Origin: JANNGZ01 sp031404155
GTDB taxonomy: Bacteria > Pseudomonadota > Gammaproteobacteria > Burkholderiales > Burkholderiaceae_C
Length of the DNA: 7,320 bases
Direction: 5' to 3'
Assembly: GCA_031404155.1 (NCBI GenBank)
Contig: JANNGZ010000008.1
Span: 1 to 7,320 of the forward strand
Shown: in pieces, positions 1 to 5,503 of the stretch
Layout: every line of letters begins with the position of its first letter
Numbering within the stretch: the first letter of the stretch is position 1
Notes under the pieces: model-generated
What the model was told of the DNA's origin: nothing
Databases searched by the model: none
Seen by the model: the letters and a program-made list of their open reading frames with translations, nothing else
Program-made: the position numbers and the translations under genes

Positions 1-470
1 AGGCGGTGGCGCTGTGGGCCGGCGCCGACGGCAACGACCGGCTGGTGAACGCGCAGGGCGAGGTGTTCGACGCCAACCTCGGCGATGTCGAAGACGAAGC
101 GTTGCCGCGGTTTGTCGGGCCCGACAAGGCCGAGGCGGCGCGCATGTTGGCGTTCCACGAGCGGCTGGCGCCGTTGCTCGCGCGCCATGAACTCGGCATC
201 GACGCGCTGGAACTTTCGCGCCGCGGGTCCTGGCGCGTGGAGCTGGACAACGGCGCGATGGTCGAGCTCGGCCGCGGCAGCCCGAACGGGGATTTCGCCG
301 AGGTGCTGGCGCGCACCGACCGCTTCGTGCGCACGCTGCCGCAACTGCAGGCGCGCTTCGGCCAGCGCGCGCTCGAACACGCCGACCTGCGCCACCCCGA
401 CGGCTACGCGCTCAAGCTCAAGGGCATCACCACGCTAGCGCCGCCCGCGGGCAAGGCGCCGCGCAACTGA
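1..470 (+). CDS. ftsQ: Cell division protein FtsQ, C-terminal part (5' end outside window)
   Basis: The reading frame is open from the window edge (first full codon at position 3) to a TGA at 468-470, giving about 156 residues. FtsQ is a bitopic inner-membrane protein whose periplasmic part links early and late divisome proteins through FtsB and FtsL. Only the later periplasmic beta domain is visible. The segment AVALWAGADGNDRLVNAQGE near the edge matches the family pattern of an aromatic ALW followed by a 'D-RLVN--GEVF' block. RFVRTLPQLQARF and DLRHPDGYALKLKG near the end match the conserved C-terminal strands. The cytoplasmic tail, membrane helix and POTRA domain must lie upstream. The ATG- or GTG-like codons near the left edge are internal, not the true start. 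The gene ends 24 bp before ftsA in the usual dcw order, so co-transcription is likely. Confidence 0.9.
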   Translation, partial: AVALWAGADGNDRLVNAQGEVFDANLGDVEDEALPRFVGPDKAEAARMLAFHERLAPLLARHELGIDALELSRRGSWRVELDNGAMVELGRGSPNGDFAEVLARTDRFVRTLPQLQARFGQRALEHADLRHPDGYALKLKGITTLAPPAGKAPRN

Positions 471-494
471 ACGGCAATCAAGGACACACAGCAG

Positions 495-1724
495 ATGGCC
501 AAGGACTACAAGGACCTCGTGGTGGGGCTGGATATCGGCACCGCCAAGGTGATGGCGGTGGTGGCCGAGGTGATGCCGGGCGGCGAGCTGCGCCTGGCCG
601 GCCTGGGCGTGGCGCCCACGCATGGTTTGAAGCGCGGCGTGGTGGTGAACATCGACGCCACGGTGCAGAGCATCCAGGCTGCGCTGAAAGAGGCCGAGAT
701 GATGGCCGACTGCAAGATCACACGTGTGTACACCGGCATCACCGGCAGCCACATCCGCGGCCAGAACTCCACCGGCATGGTGATCGTGCGCGACAAGGAG
801 GTGACGCCGGTCGATGTGGCGCGTGTGGTCGAGACCGCCAAGGCGATCAACATCCCCAACGACCAGCGCCTGCTGCTGGTGGAGCCGCAGGAATTCATCA
901 TCGACGGCCACGAGGTGAAGGAGCCGATCGGGATGAGCGGCGGCCGCCTCGAAGTCAAGGTGCACATCGTCACCGGCGCGCAGAGCGCGGCCGAAAACAT
1001 CGTCAAGTGCGTGCGCCGCTGCGGCCTGGAAGTCGACCAGCTGGTGCTCAACCCGAGTGCCTCCAGCCACGCGGTGCTCACCGAGGACGAGAAGCAGCTC
1101 GGCGTGGCGCTGGTGGACATCGGCGCCGGCACCACCGACGTGCAGATCTACACCGACGGCAGCGTGCGCCACACCGCGGTGATCCCGATCGCCGGCGACC
1201 TGATCACCAGCGACATCGCGATGGCGCTGCGCACCCCGACCAAGGACGCCGAGGAGATCAAGGTCGAGTACGGCGTGGCCAAGCAGCTGCTGGCCGACCC
1301 GAGCGAGAACCTGGAAGTGCCGGGCCTGGGAGACCGCCCGCCGCGCATGTTGAGCCGCCAGGCGCTGGCCGGGGTGATCGAGCCGCGGGTGGAAGAAATC
1401 TTCTCGCTGGTGCACCAGGTGATCCGCGAGTCCGGCTACGAGGAATTGCTCTCCAGCGGCATCGTGCTCGCGGGCGGCTCGGCGGTGATGCCGGGCATGG
1501 TGGAACTCGGCGAGGACATCTTCCTGAAGCCGGTGCGCAAGGGCATCCCGATCTACGTCGGCTCGCTGCACGACATGGTGGCCAACCCACGTTCGGCCAC
1601 TGCTATGGGTTTGTTGGAGGAAGCGCGCATCGCGCGCACACGTGGGCACAAGGCGGCACAACAGGCGGGCTCGGTGAAGACGCTGGTGGGCCGAGCGAAG
1701 GATTGGTTTCTCGGGAATTTTTGA
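495..1724 (+). CDS. ftsA: Cell division protein FtsA
   Basis: FtsA is an actin-like ATP-binding protein that tethers FtsZ filaments to the inner membrane and recruits later divisome proteins. At 409 residues it is close to the usual length of about 410-420. Visible motifs are the phosphate-1 loop GLDIGTAKV (residues 11-19), the SHI motif SHIRGQNSTG opening the 1C subdomain (85-94), the phosphate-2 loop ALVDIGAGTTD (205-215) and the adenosine loop GIVLAGGSAVMPGM (322-335). The C-terminal amphipathic membrane helix is RAKDWFLGNF (400-409). The ATG is supported by AAGGA at 480-484, ten bases upstream, and by the N-terminus KDYKDLVVGLDIGT, which fits the family. It lies between ftsQ (24 bp upstream) and ftsZ (87 bp downstream). 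No key motif is missing. Confidence 0.98.
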   Translation: MAKDYKDLVVGLDIGTAKVMAVVAEVMPGGELRLAGLGVAPTHGLKRGVVVNIDATVQSIQAALKEAEMMADCKITRVYTGITGSHIRGQNSTGMVIVRDKEVTPVDVARVVETAKAINIPNDQRLLLVEPQEFIIDGHEVKEPIGMSGGRLEVKVHIVTGAQSAAENIVKCVRRCGLEVDQLVLNPSASSHAVLTEDEKQLGVALVDIGAGTTDVQIYTDGSVRHTAVIPIAGDLITSDIAMALRTPTKDAEEIKVEYGVAKQLLADPSENLEVPGLGDRPPRMLSRQALAGVIEPRVEEIFSLVHQVIRESGYEELLSSGIVLAGGSAVMPGMVELGEDIFLKPVRKGIPIYVGSLHDMVANPRSATAMGLLEEARIARTRGHKAAQQAGSVKTLVGRAKDWFLGNF

Positions 1725-1728
1725 TCGA

Positions 1729-1746
1729 GGGCTCCGATGAGAGCCC
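1729..1746 (+). promoter_or_regulatory. Small hairpin in the ftsA-ftsZ spacer
   Basis: A perfect 6-bp inverted repeat, GGGCTC (1729-1734) and GAGCCC (1741-1746), with a 6-base loop starts five bases after the ftsA stop. No T-run follows, so it is unlikely to be an intrinsic terminator. It could form in the ftsA-ftsZ mRNA and affect stability or processing; that role is inferred. The remaining spacer up to 1799 shows no clear promoter box. Confidence 0.35.
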
Positions 1747-1811
1747 GGTTTGGCCGATGGACGGCAAACACGGCAAGTGATGGCAACTGCAACTGAACCA
1801 GGAGATACACG

Positions 1812-3056
1812 ATGAGCATCGAAATGATCGACGACTTCGACCAGGGCACCCAGATCCGCGTCATCGGCGTGGGCGGTGGTGGTGGCAACGCGGTGGAGCA
1901 CATGATCGCGAAGAATGTGCAGGGCGTCGAGTTCATCGTCGCCAACACCGACGCCCAGGCGCTCAACCGCTCGAGTGCCGACCAGCTGATCCAGCTCGGT
2001 CACACCGGCCTCGGCGCCGGTGCCAAACCCGAGGTCGGCAAGGGCGCTGCCGAGGAGGCGGTGGACCGCATCAAGGGCGCGATCGACGGCTCGCACATGC
2101 TGTTCATCACCGCGGGCATGGGCGGCGGTACCGGCACCGGCGCGGCGCCGGTGGTGGCGCGGGTGGCACGCGAGATGGGCATCCTCACCGTGGGCGTGGT
2201 GACCCGGCCGTTCGAGTTCGAGGGGATCAGGCGGGCCAAGGCGGCCGAGGCCGGCCTGGCCGAACTCGAAGCCAATGTCGACAGCCTGATCGTGATCCTG
2301 AACGAGAAGCTGCTCGAGGTGCTCGGCGACGACGTGACGCAGGAAGCCGCGTTTGCCGAAGCCAACGACGTGCTGCGCAACGCGGTCGGCGGCATCAGCG
2401 ACATCATCCACATCCCCGGCCTGGTGAACGTGGACTTCGAGGACGTGAAGACGGTGATGAGCGAGCCGGGCAAGGCGATGATGGGCACCGCGCAGGCCGG
2501 CGGCCCCGACCGCGCGACCAAGGCCGCCGAAGCGGCCGTGGCCTGCCCGCTGCTGGAGGGCATCGACCTCTCGGGCGCCCGTGGCGTGCTGGTGCTGATC
2601 GCTGCGAGCAAGAACAACTTCAAGTTGAGCGAAAGCAAGAACGCGATGAACACGATCCGCCGCTATGCCGCGGACGACGCCCATGTGATCTACGGCACCG
2701 CGAACGACGAATCGCTCGGGGACCAGCTCCGGGTGACCGTGATCGCCACCGGCTTGTCCCCGGCCCGCCGCCAGCAGGCGCCGCTGACCGTGGTGCAGCC
2801 GAGTGCTCAGCAAGCCATCGGCCAGCGCACCGGCACCGACAACCTGCCGATCCTGAACAACTCGGTGCAGAACGGCGCGAACGGCGCGAACGGGGCGCAA
2901 GGCACACCGCGCACCGTGCCGAATTACGCCGAACTCGACAAGCCGAGCGTGTGGCGCTCCACGCGCAGCCAGCAAGCCGCGAAGGTGGACGCGCTGGCCT
3001 CCAGCGGCATGGACGAGATCGAGATCCCGGCGTTTTTGCGCAAGCAGGCTGATTGA
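1812..3056 (+). CDS. ftsZ: Cell division protein FtsZ
   Basis: FtsZ is the tubulin-like GTPase that polymerises at mid-cell into the Z ring. At 414 residues it falls in the normal size range. In order: a short N-terminus, the glycine-rich nucleotide loop GVGGGGGNAV (19-28), the tubulin/FtsZ signature GGGTGTG (104-110), TRPFEFEG (131-138), and the T7 synergy loop NVDFED (206-211) supplying the catalytic acidic residues. The C-terminal subdomain runs to about residue 320. A variable linker of roughly 80 residues follows, then the conserved FtsA/ZipA-binding tail DEIEIPAFLRKQAD (401-414). The start is fixed by AGGAGA at 1800-1805, six bases before the ATG. The linker contains a small NGA tandem repeat, described separately. 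The gene follows ftsA and precedes lpxC, the standard dcw end. Confidence 0.99.
   Translation: MSIEMIDDFDQGTQIRVIGVGGGGGNAVEHMIAKNVQGVEFIVANTDAQALNRSSADQLIQLGHTGLGAGAKPEVGKGAAEEAVDRIKGAIDGSHMLFITAGMGGGTGTGAAPVVARVAREMGILTVGVVTRPFEFEGIRRAKAAEAGLAELEANVDSLIVILNEKLLEVLGDDVTQEAAFAEANDVLRNAVGGISDIIHIPGLVNVDFEDVKTVMSEPGKAMMGTAQAGGPDRATKAAEAAVACPLLEGIDLSGARGVLVLIAASKNNFKLSESKNAMNTIRRYAADDAHVIYGTANDESLGDQLRVTVIATGLSPARRQQAPLTVVQPSAQQAIGQRTGTDNLPILNNSVQNGANGANGAQGTPRTVPNYAELDKPSVWRSTRSQQAAKVDALASSGMDEIEIPAFLRKQAD
2871..2897 (+). repeat. 9-bp tandem repeat coding for NGA units in the FtsZ linker
   Basis: Three consecutive 9-base units (aacggcgcg, aacggcgcg, aacggggcg) encode Asn-Gly-Ala three times within the disordered FtsZ linker. 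The third unit differs by one base, a synonymous change. Repeat-length change in this linker is tolerated in the family because the linker is poorly conserved, so this is a plausible slippage site. Confidence 0.8.
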
Positions 3057-3100
3057 GGTTTGAAGCGCTCCCTCTGGCCGGGGCAGGCGCATCGACAAGT

Positions 3101-3184
3101 TCCCTCCCCCTTGACGGGGGAGGGTTAGGGTGGGGGTGAGGGCGGCGCGCCACCCCCATCCCCACCTTCCCCCGCGAGGGGGGA
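3101..3184. repeat. GC-rich nested inverted-repeat element between ftsZ and lpxC
   Basis: This stretch is almost purely C- and G-runs. It contains a perfect 9-bp stem, CCCTCCCCC (3102-3110) with GGGGGAGGG (3116-3124), around a 5-base loop. A second stem, CCCCC (3169-3173) with GGGGG (3178-3182), closes a GCGA tetraloop. The two halves are also imperfect inverted copies of each other, with G-rich GGTGGGGGTG at about 3129-3138 facing C-rich CCACCCCCATCCCCACC at 3150-3166, centred on the palindrome GGCGCGCC (3144-3151). It resembles the dispersed intergenic repeats of many GC-rich proteobacteria (recollection, not searched). Lying between ftsZ and lpxC, it could attenuate, process or stabilise the transcript. 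No T-run follows either stem. Confidence 0.8.
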
Positions 3185-3239
3185 TGGAGTATTTCCCGCC
3201 ACCTGACCGGCAACCCGACGATCACCGAAAATCCGAACC

Positions 3240-4175
3240 ATGCTCCGCCAACGCACCCTCAAATCCATCACCCGCGCCGTGGGCCTGGGCATGCACAGTG
3301 GGCAGAAGGTCGAGCTCACGCTGCGCCCGGCGCCGCCGAACTCGGGCGTGGTGTTTCGCCGCATCGACCTGGCGCAAACGGTGGTGATCCCGGTCTCCGC
3401 CCATGCGGTGAGCGAAACCCGGATGGCCACCACGATCAGCCCCAACGGCGACCCCGACGCGCCGAAGGTGGCCACCGTCGAGCACCTGATGTCGGCCTGC
3501 TCGGGCCTGGGCCTGGACAACCTGGTGATCGACATCACCGCCGAGGAGGTGCCTATCCTCGACGGCTCGGCGGCGAGTTTTGTCTTCCTGCTGCAAAGCG
3601 CGGGCATCGCGCTGCAGGACGCGCCCAAGCGTTTCATCCGCGTGCTCAAGACCGTGGAAGTGCGTGAAGGCGATGGGCCGAGCTTGAAGTGGGCGCGGCT
3701 GGAGCCGCACCACGGCTACCGGCTCGCATTCGAGATCGAGTTCAGCCATGCGGTGGTGAGCGCCACCGGCCAGAGCGTGGTGTTCGACTTCGACGGCGGC
3801 CAATACAAGCGCGACATCGCGCGTGCGCGCACCTTCGGCTTCACCAAGGACGTGGAGATGATGCGCTCGCGCGGCCTGAGCCTCGGCGGCAGCATGGACA
3901 ACGCGATCGTGGTCGACGACAACCGCGTGCTCAATCAGGGTGGGCTGCGCTACGACGACGAGTTCGTCAAACACAAGCTGCTCGACGCGATCGGCGACCT
4001 CTACATGGCCGGCAAGCCGCTGCTCGCCGCTTACACCGCGTTCAAGAGCGGGCATGCGCTGAACAACAAGCTGCTGCGCGCGCTCCTCGCCGACCCGAGC
4101 GCCTACGAGATCGTGAGCTTCGACGACGAGAGCCTGGCGCCGCCCGGGCTGGCCGAGCTGGCGCCGGCGTGGTGA
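3240..4175 (+). CDS. lpxC: UDP-3-O-acyl-N-acetylglucosamine deacetylase LpxC
   Basis: LpxC is the zinc-dependent cytosolic amidase that removes acetate from UDP-3-O-acyl-GlcNAc, the committed step of lipid A synthesis. At 311 residues it has the usual length of about 305. The family motifs are all present: TLKSITRAVGLGMHSG near the N-terminus, VEHLMSA with E81 and zinc ligand H82, HKLLDAIGDL with zinc ligands H245 and D249, and SGHALNN with H272, equivalent to the catalytic histidine. RTFGFTKDVE (197-206) is also characteristic. No strong Shine-Dalgarno precedes the ATG; the upstream bases read GAAAATCCGAACC. The start is still fixed by the conserved MLRQRTLK N-terminus. The gene is 183 bp downstream of ftsZ, with the GC-rich repeat between, so it may be partly uncoupled from the ftsZ transcript. 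Confidence 0.98.
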   Translation: MLRQRTLKSITRAVGLGMHSGQKVELTLRPAPPNSGVVFRRIDLAQTVVIPVSAHAVSETRMATTISPNGDPDAPKVATVEHLMSACSGLGLDNLVIDITAEEVPILDGSAASFVFLLQSAGIALQDAPKRFIRVLKTVEVREGDGPSLKWARLEPHHGYRLAFEIEFSHAVVSATGQSVVFDFDGGQYKRDIARARTFGFTKDVEMMRSRGLSLGGSMDNAIVVDDNRVLNQGGLRYDDEFVKHKLLDAIGDLYMAGKPLLAAYTAFKSGHALNNKLLRALLADPSAYEIVSFDDESLAPPGLAELAPAW

Positions 4176-4200
4176 GCCCGTGGTGACCGCGTGGTGACGG
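4168..4200 (+). repeat. Three 11-bp tandem repeats across the lpxC stop codon
   Basis: CGTGGTGA occurs at 4168-4175, 4179-4186 and 4190-4197, a period of exactly 11 bp; the last three bases of each unit vary. The first copy contains the lpxC stop codon (TGG TGA). Because 11 is not a multiple of three, the three TGA triplets at 4173, 4184 and 4195 fall in three different reading frames. Confidence 0.75.
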
Positions 4201-4249
4201 CGTTGCAAGCGGGCGCGGTGGCGGTGGTGCACGCGGCGCGCGCAGGTTC

Positions 4250-4438
4250 ATGATCGTCGCGCTGCGCCTCGTGTTCGGCCTGCTGCTGGTGGCGGGGTTG
4301 GCGTGTTTTGCGATGTACCTCGGCACCCGCAATCCCGTGTGGCGTACCCGCGGCGTGCTGATCGTCAAATGGACCGTGATCGCCGCGCTCGGTTTCTTCG
4401 CGGTGGTGGTGGCCGAGCGCCTCCTGACCACGTTTTGA
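4250..4438 (+). CDS. Small two-helix membrane protein, function unknown
   Basis: This gene predicts a 62-residue protein that I do not recognise. Residues about 3-24 form one hydrophobic helix (VALRLVFGLLLVAGLACFAM). A basic loop, GTRNPVWRTR, follows. Residues about 37-56 form a second helix (VLIVKWTVIAALGFFAVVVA), followed by ERLLTTF. Positive charge in the loop suggests it faces the cytoplasm with both ends outside, though for so small a protein this is weak. The upstream ribosome site is poor (AGG at 4244-4246). Support for the gene comes from the coherent membrane topology, the tight 10-bp spacing to the next similar gene, and the lack of any better frame. It lies 74 bp after lpxC and could be read from the same transcript. 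Confidence 0.7.
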   Translation: MIVALRLVFGLLLVAGLACFAMYLGTRNPVWRTRGVLIVKWTVIAALGFFAVVVAERLLTTF

Positions 4439-4448
4439 GCGGACCCAC

Positions 4449-4664
4449 ATGACCGTCGTCTACTGGATCGCGGGTGTACTCCTCGCCGGGCTCGGCGGGC
4501 TCTCGGCCCTGTTCTTCCTGCTCTTCCTGGGCAGCGGCGAACACGGGCCGCGCAAGCGCGCGCTCGCCTTGTTCCACTGGTTCAAACTGCTCGCGCTGCT
4601 GACCGTCAACTACGCCATCTGGAGCCGCGTGGCGCTGGGCGTGATCAACCTGATTCGGAGTTGA
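4449..4664 (+). CDS. Small two-helix membrane protein, function unknown
   Basis: This gene predicts a 71-residue protein that I do not recognise. A hydrophobic helix spans about residues 4-27 (VYWIAGVLLAGLGGLSALFFLLFL). A charged loop, GSGEHGPRKRA, follows, then a second helix spans about 43-67 (HWFKLLALLTVNYAIWSRVALGVIN). It starts 10 bp after the preceding small gene, whose protein has the same helix-basic loop-helix layout, so the two are probably co-translated and may pair in the membrane (inference). The Shine-Dalgarno is weak (GCGGACCC). Tryptophan and tyrosine at helix ends fit a real inner-membrane protein. The stop is followed directly by the hairpin-rich repeat region. Confidence 0.72.
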   Translation: MTVVYWIAGVLLAGLGGLSALFFLLFLGSGEHGPRKRALALFHWFKLLALLTVNYAIWSRVALGVINLIRS

Positions 4665-4811
4665 GCCCAGTTGTTCCGCAGCGCTTCGCGCGACCCGCGA
4701 TGCGGAAAATTGAGGCGACGCCAAGCAACTGCCGCGGAACTGGCTTCGCCAGGCCGCTGGCGGTGCCCCTTTGAGGGGGAGCGGCGGAGCCGCTTCGGGG
4801 GTGGTCTCGTC
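4665..4811. repeat. Hairpin-rich intergenic repeat between convergent genes; possible bidirectional terminator
   Basis: This 147-bp gap separates the rightward small membrane gene from the leftward ruvC. It holds several exact inverted repeats: TTCCGCA (4674-4680) with TGCGGAA (4701-4707) enclosing GCGC-TTC-GCGC (4681-4691); TGGC-TTC-GCCA (4741-4751); CCCCT-TTG-AGGGG (4766-4778); and AGCGGC-GGA-GCCGCT (4780-4794). A larger pairing joins CCAGTT plus CCGC (4667-4679, with three extra bases) to GCGGAACTGG (4734-4743). The last two hairpins followed by TTCGGGGGTGG resemble a dispersed intergenic repeat common in Comamonadaceae genomes (recollection, not searched). Position between convergent stops suggests termination or 3'-end protection, although no U-run is present. 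Confidence 0.7.
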
Positions 4812-5360
4812 CTAATAACTTCGCCCGCGCCGGTACTGCGCATGCGCCCGGCGCGAGAGCGTGGTGGCCTGCGCGATCGCTGCGAACGACGCGCCAGCAT
4901 GGGCATGCGCGATCGCGATGCCCAGCGCGTCGGCCGCGTCCTTGCCCGGCAGCCCGGGCAGCTTGAGCAGGCGCATCACCATCTCCTGCACCTGCTCCTT
5001 GCGCGCCTGGCCATGGCCGACCACCGCCTTCTTCATTTGCAGCGCGGTGTACTCCGACACCGGCAGGTCGTTGGACACCAGCGCCGCCATCGCCGCGCCG
5101 CGTGCCTGGCCGAGCAGCAGGGTGCTTTGCGGGTTGACATTGACGAACACGATCTCCACCGACGCGCAGGTGGGCGCGTAGCGCTGGGTCACTTCGCGCA
5201 CGCCGTCGAAGATGATCTTCAGGCGCAGCGGCAGGTCGCCGCGGTCGGCCTCGGTGGTCTTGATGGTGCCGCTGGCGACGTATTTCAGGCGCGGGCCGTC
5301 CACGTCCAGAACGCCAAAGCCCGTGCATTGCAAACCGGGGTCGATACCAAGGATGCGCAT
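4812..5360 (-). CDS. ruvC: Crossover junction endodeoxyribonuclease RuvC
   Basis: RuvC is the Mg2+-dependent resolvase that nicks Holliday junctions symmetrically, acting with the RuvAB branch-migration motor in the cytoplasm. From the ATG at 5360 it has 182 residues (usual about 170-180). Catalytic residues fit the E. coli set D7, E66, D138, D141: here D7 in ILGIDPG, E69 in SVEIVFV, and D141 and D144 in KDAADALGIAIAH. LGQARGAA and KKAVVGHGQARKEQVQ are also diagnostic. The C-terminus, RRAHAQYRRGRSY, is basic as in the family. This start matches the family N-terminus but lacks a Shine-Dalgarno. An in-frame ATG at 5414 would add MSLHRSPPASAQLPDTHS and overlaps the stop of the upstream fragment. 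ruvA and ruvB are not in the window. The 5' end is duplicated upstream. Confidence 0.96.
   Translation of the reverse strand: MRILGIDPGLQCTGFGVLDVDGPRLKYVASGTIKTTEADRGDLPLRLKIIFDGVREVTQRYAPTCASVEIVFVNVNPQSTLLLGQARGAAMAALVSNDLPVSEYTALQMKKAVVGHGQARKEQVQEMVMRLLKLPGLPGKDAADALGIAIAHAHAGASFAAIAQATTLSRRAHAQYRRGRSY
5316..5360 (-). repeat. Direct repeat, copy 2: the real ruvC start
   Basis: This is the first 15 codons of the intact ruvC. They align without gaps to 5459-5503 with 41 of 45 bases identical. The identity stops exactly at the ATG on the 5' side and just after codon 16 on the 3' side. See the ruvC fragment entry for the partner copy. Confidence 0.9.
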
Positions 5361-5458
5361 GCTGTGGGTGTCGGGAAGCTGGGCGGACGCGGGAGGGCTT
5401 CGGTGAAGGCTCATATCGGCGAAGCCGATGTGAAGCGGCGAAGCCGTGGGCCGCAACC
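5361..5458. other. 98-bp spacer separating the two ruvC starts, with small hairpins
   Basis: The spacer matches neither cdsA nor ruvC. It contains CGGC-GAA-GCCG (5436-5446) and ATCGGC-GAA-GCCGAT (5415-5429), both with a three-base loop, and CTTC-GGT-GAAG (5398-5408). In the ruvC direction it includes the in-frame ATG at 5414 and then an open stretch into ruvC. No transposase, terminal inverted repeat or short target duplication is visible, so a standard insertion sequence is unlikely. The dyad part may be a small dispersed repeat. Confidence 0.6.
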
Positions 5459-5503
5459 AAAGCCCGTGCATTGCAAACCCGGGTCGATGCCGAGGACGCG
5501 CAT
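5411..5503 (-). pseudogene. Truncated duplicate of the ruvC 5' end
   Basis: An ORF of 30 codons starts with MRVLGIDPGLQCTGFG, which is RuvC residues 1-16 with one I-to-V change. It then leaves the RuvC sequence and ends CGPRLRRFTSASPI. Compared with the intact gene, five bases of the 48 in these codons differ: four are synonymous third-position changes and one gives Val for Ile. That pattern suggests two diverged coding sequences rather than a fresh duplication. Its ATG overlaps the stop of the CdsA-like gene (TGATG, one shared base), as expected for the ancestral ruvC start. Its own stop overlaps the ATG at 5414 (ATGA). It keeps D7 but none of the other catalytic residues, so it cannot be a resolvase. 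Confidence 0.85.

Noticed and set aside
435..3098. An 887-codon open frame on the minus strand opposite ftsA and ftsZ
   Set aside because: It is rich in His, Arg, Ala, Val and Asp with no recognisable domain, as expected opposite GC-rich genes with strong third-position bias. The plus-strand proteins are unmistakable.
3188..3239. A sigma-70 promoter immediately before lpxC
   Set aside because: AGTATTT at 3188-3194 is only mildly AT-rich and no paired -35 and -10 hexamers at proper spacing can be defended.
3222..4232. A 336-codon minus-strand open frame opposite lpxC
   Set aside because: It has the same low-information, His/Arg/Val-rich composition and lies wholly opposite a well-supported LpxC.
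5361..5503. An insertion sequence in ruvC with a 45-bp target-site duplication
   Set aside because: The spacer is under 100 bp with no transposase or terminal repeats. The copies differ at mostly silent sites, unlike a fresh target duplication, and the length is far above typical target duplications.
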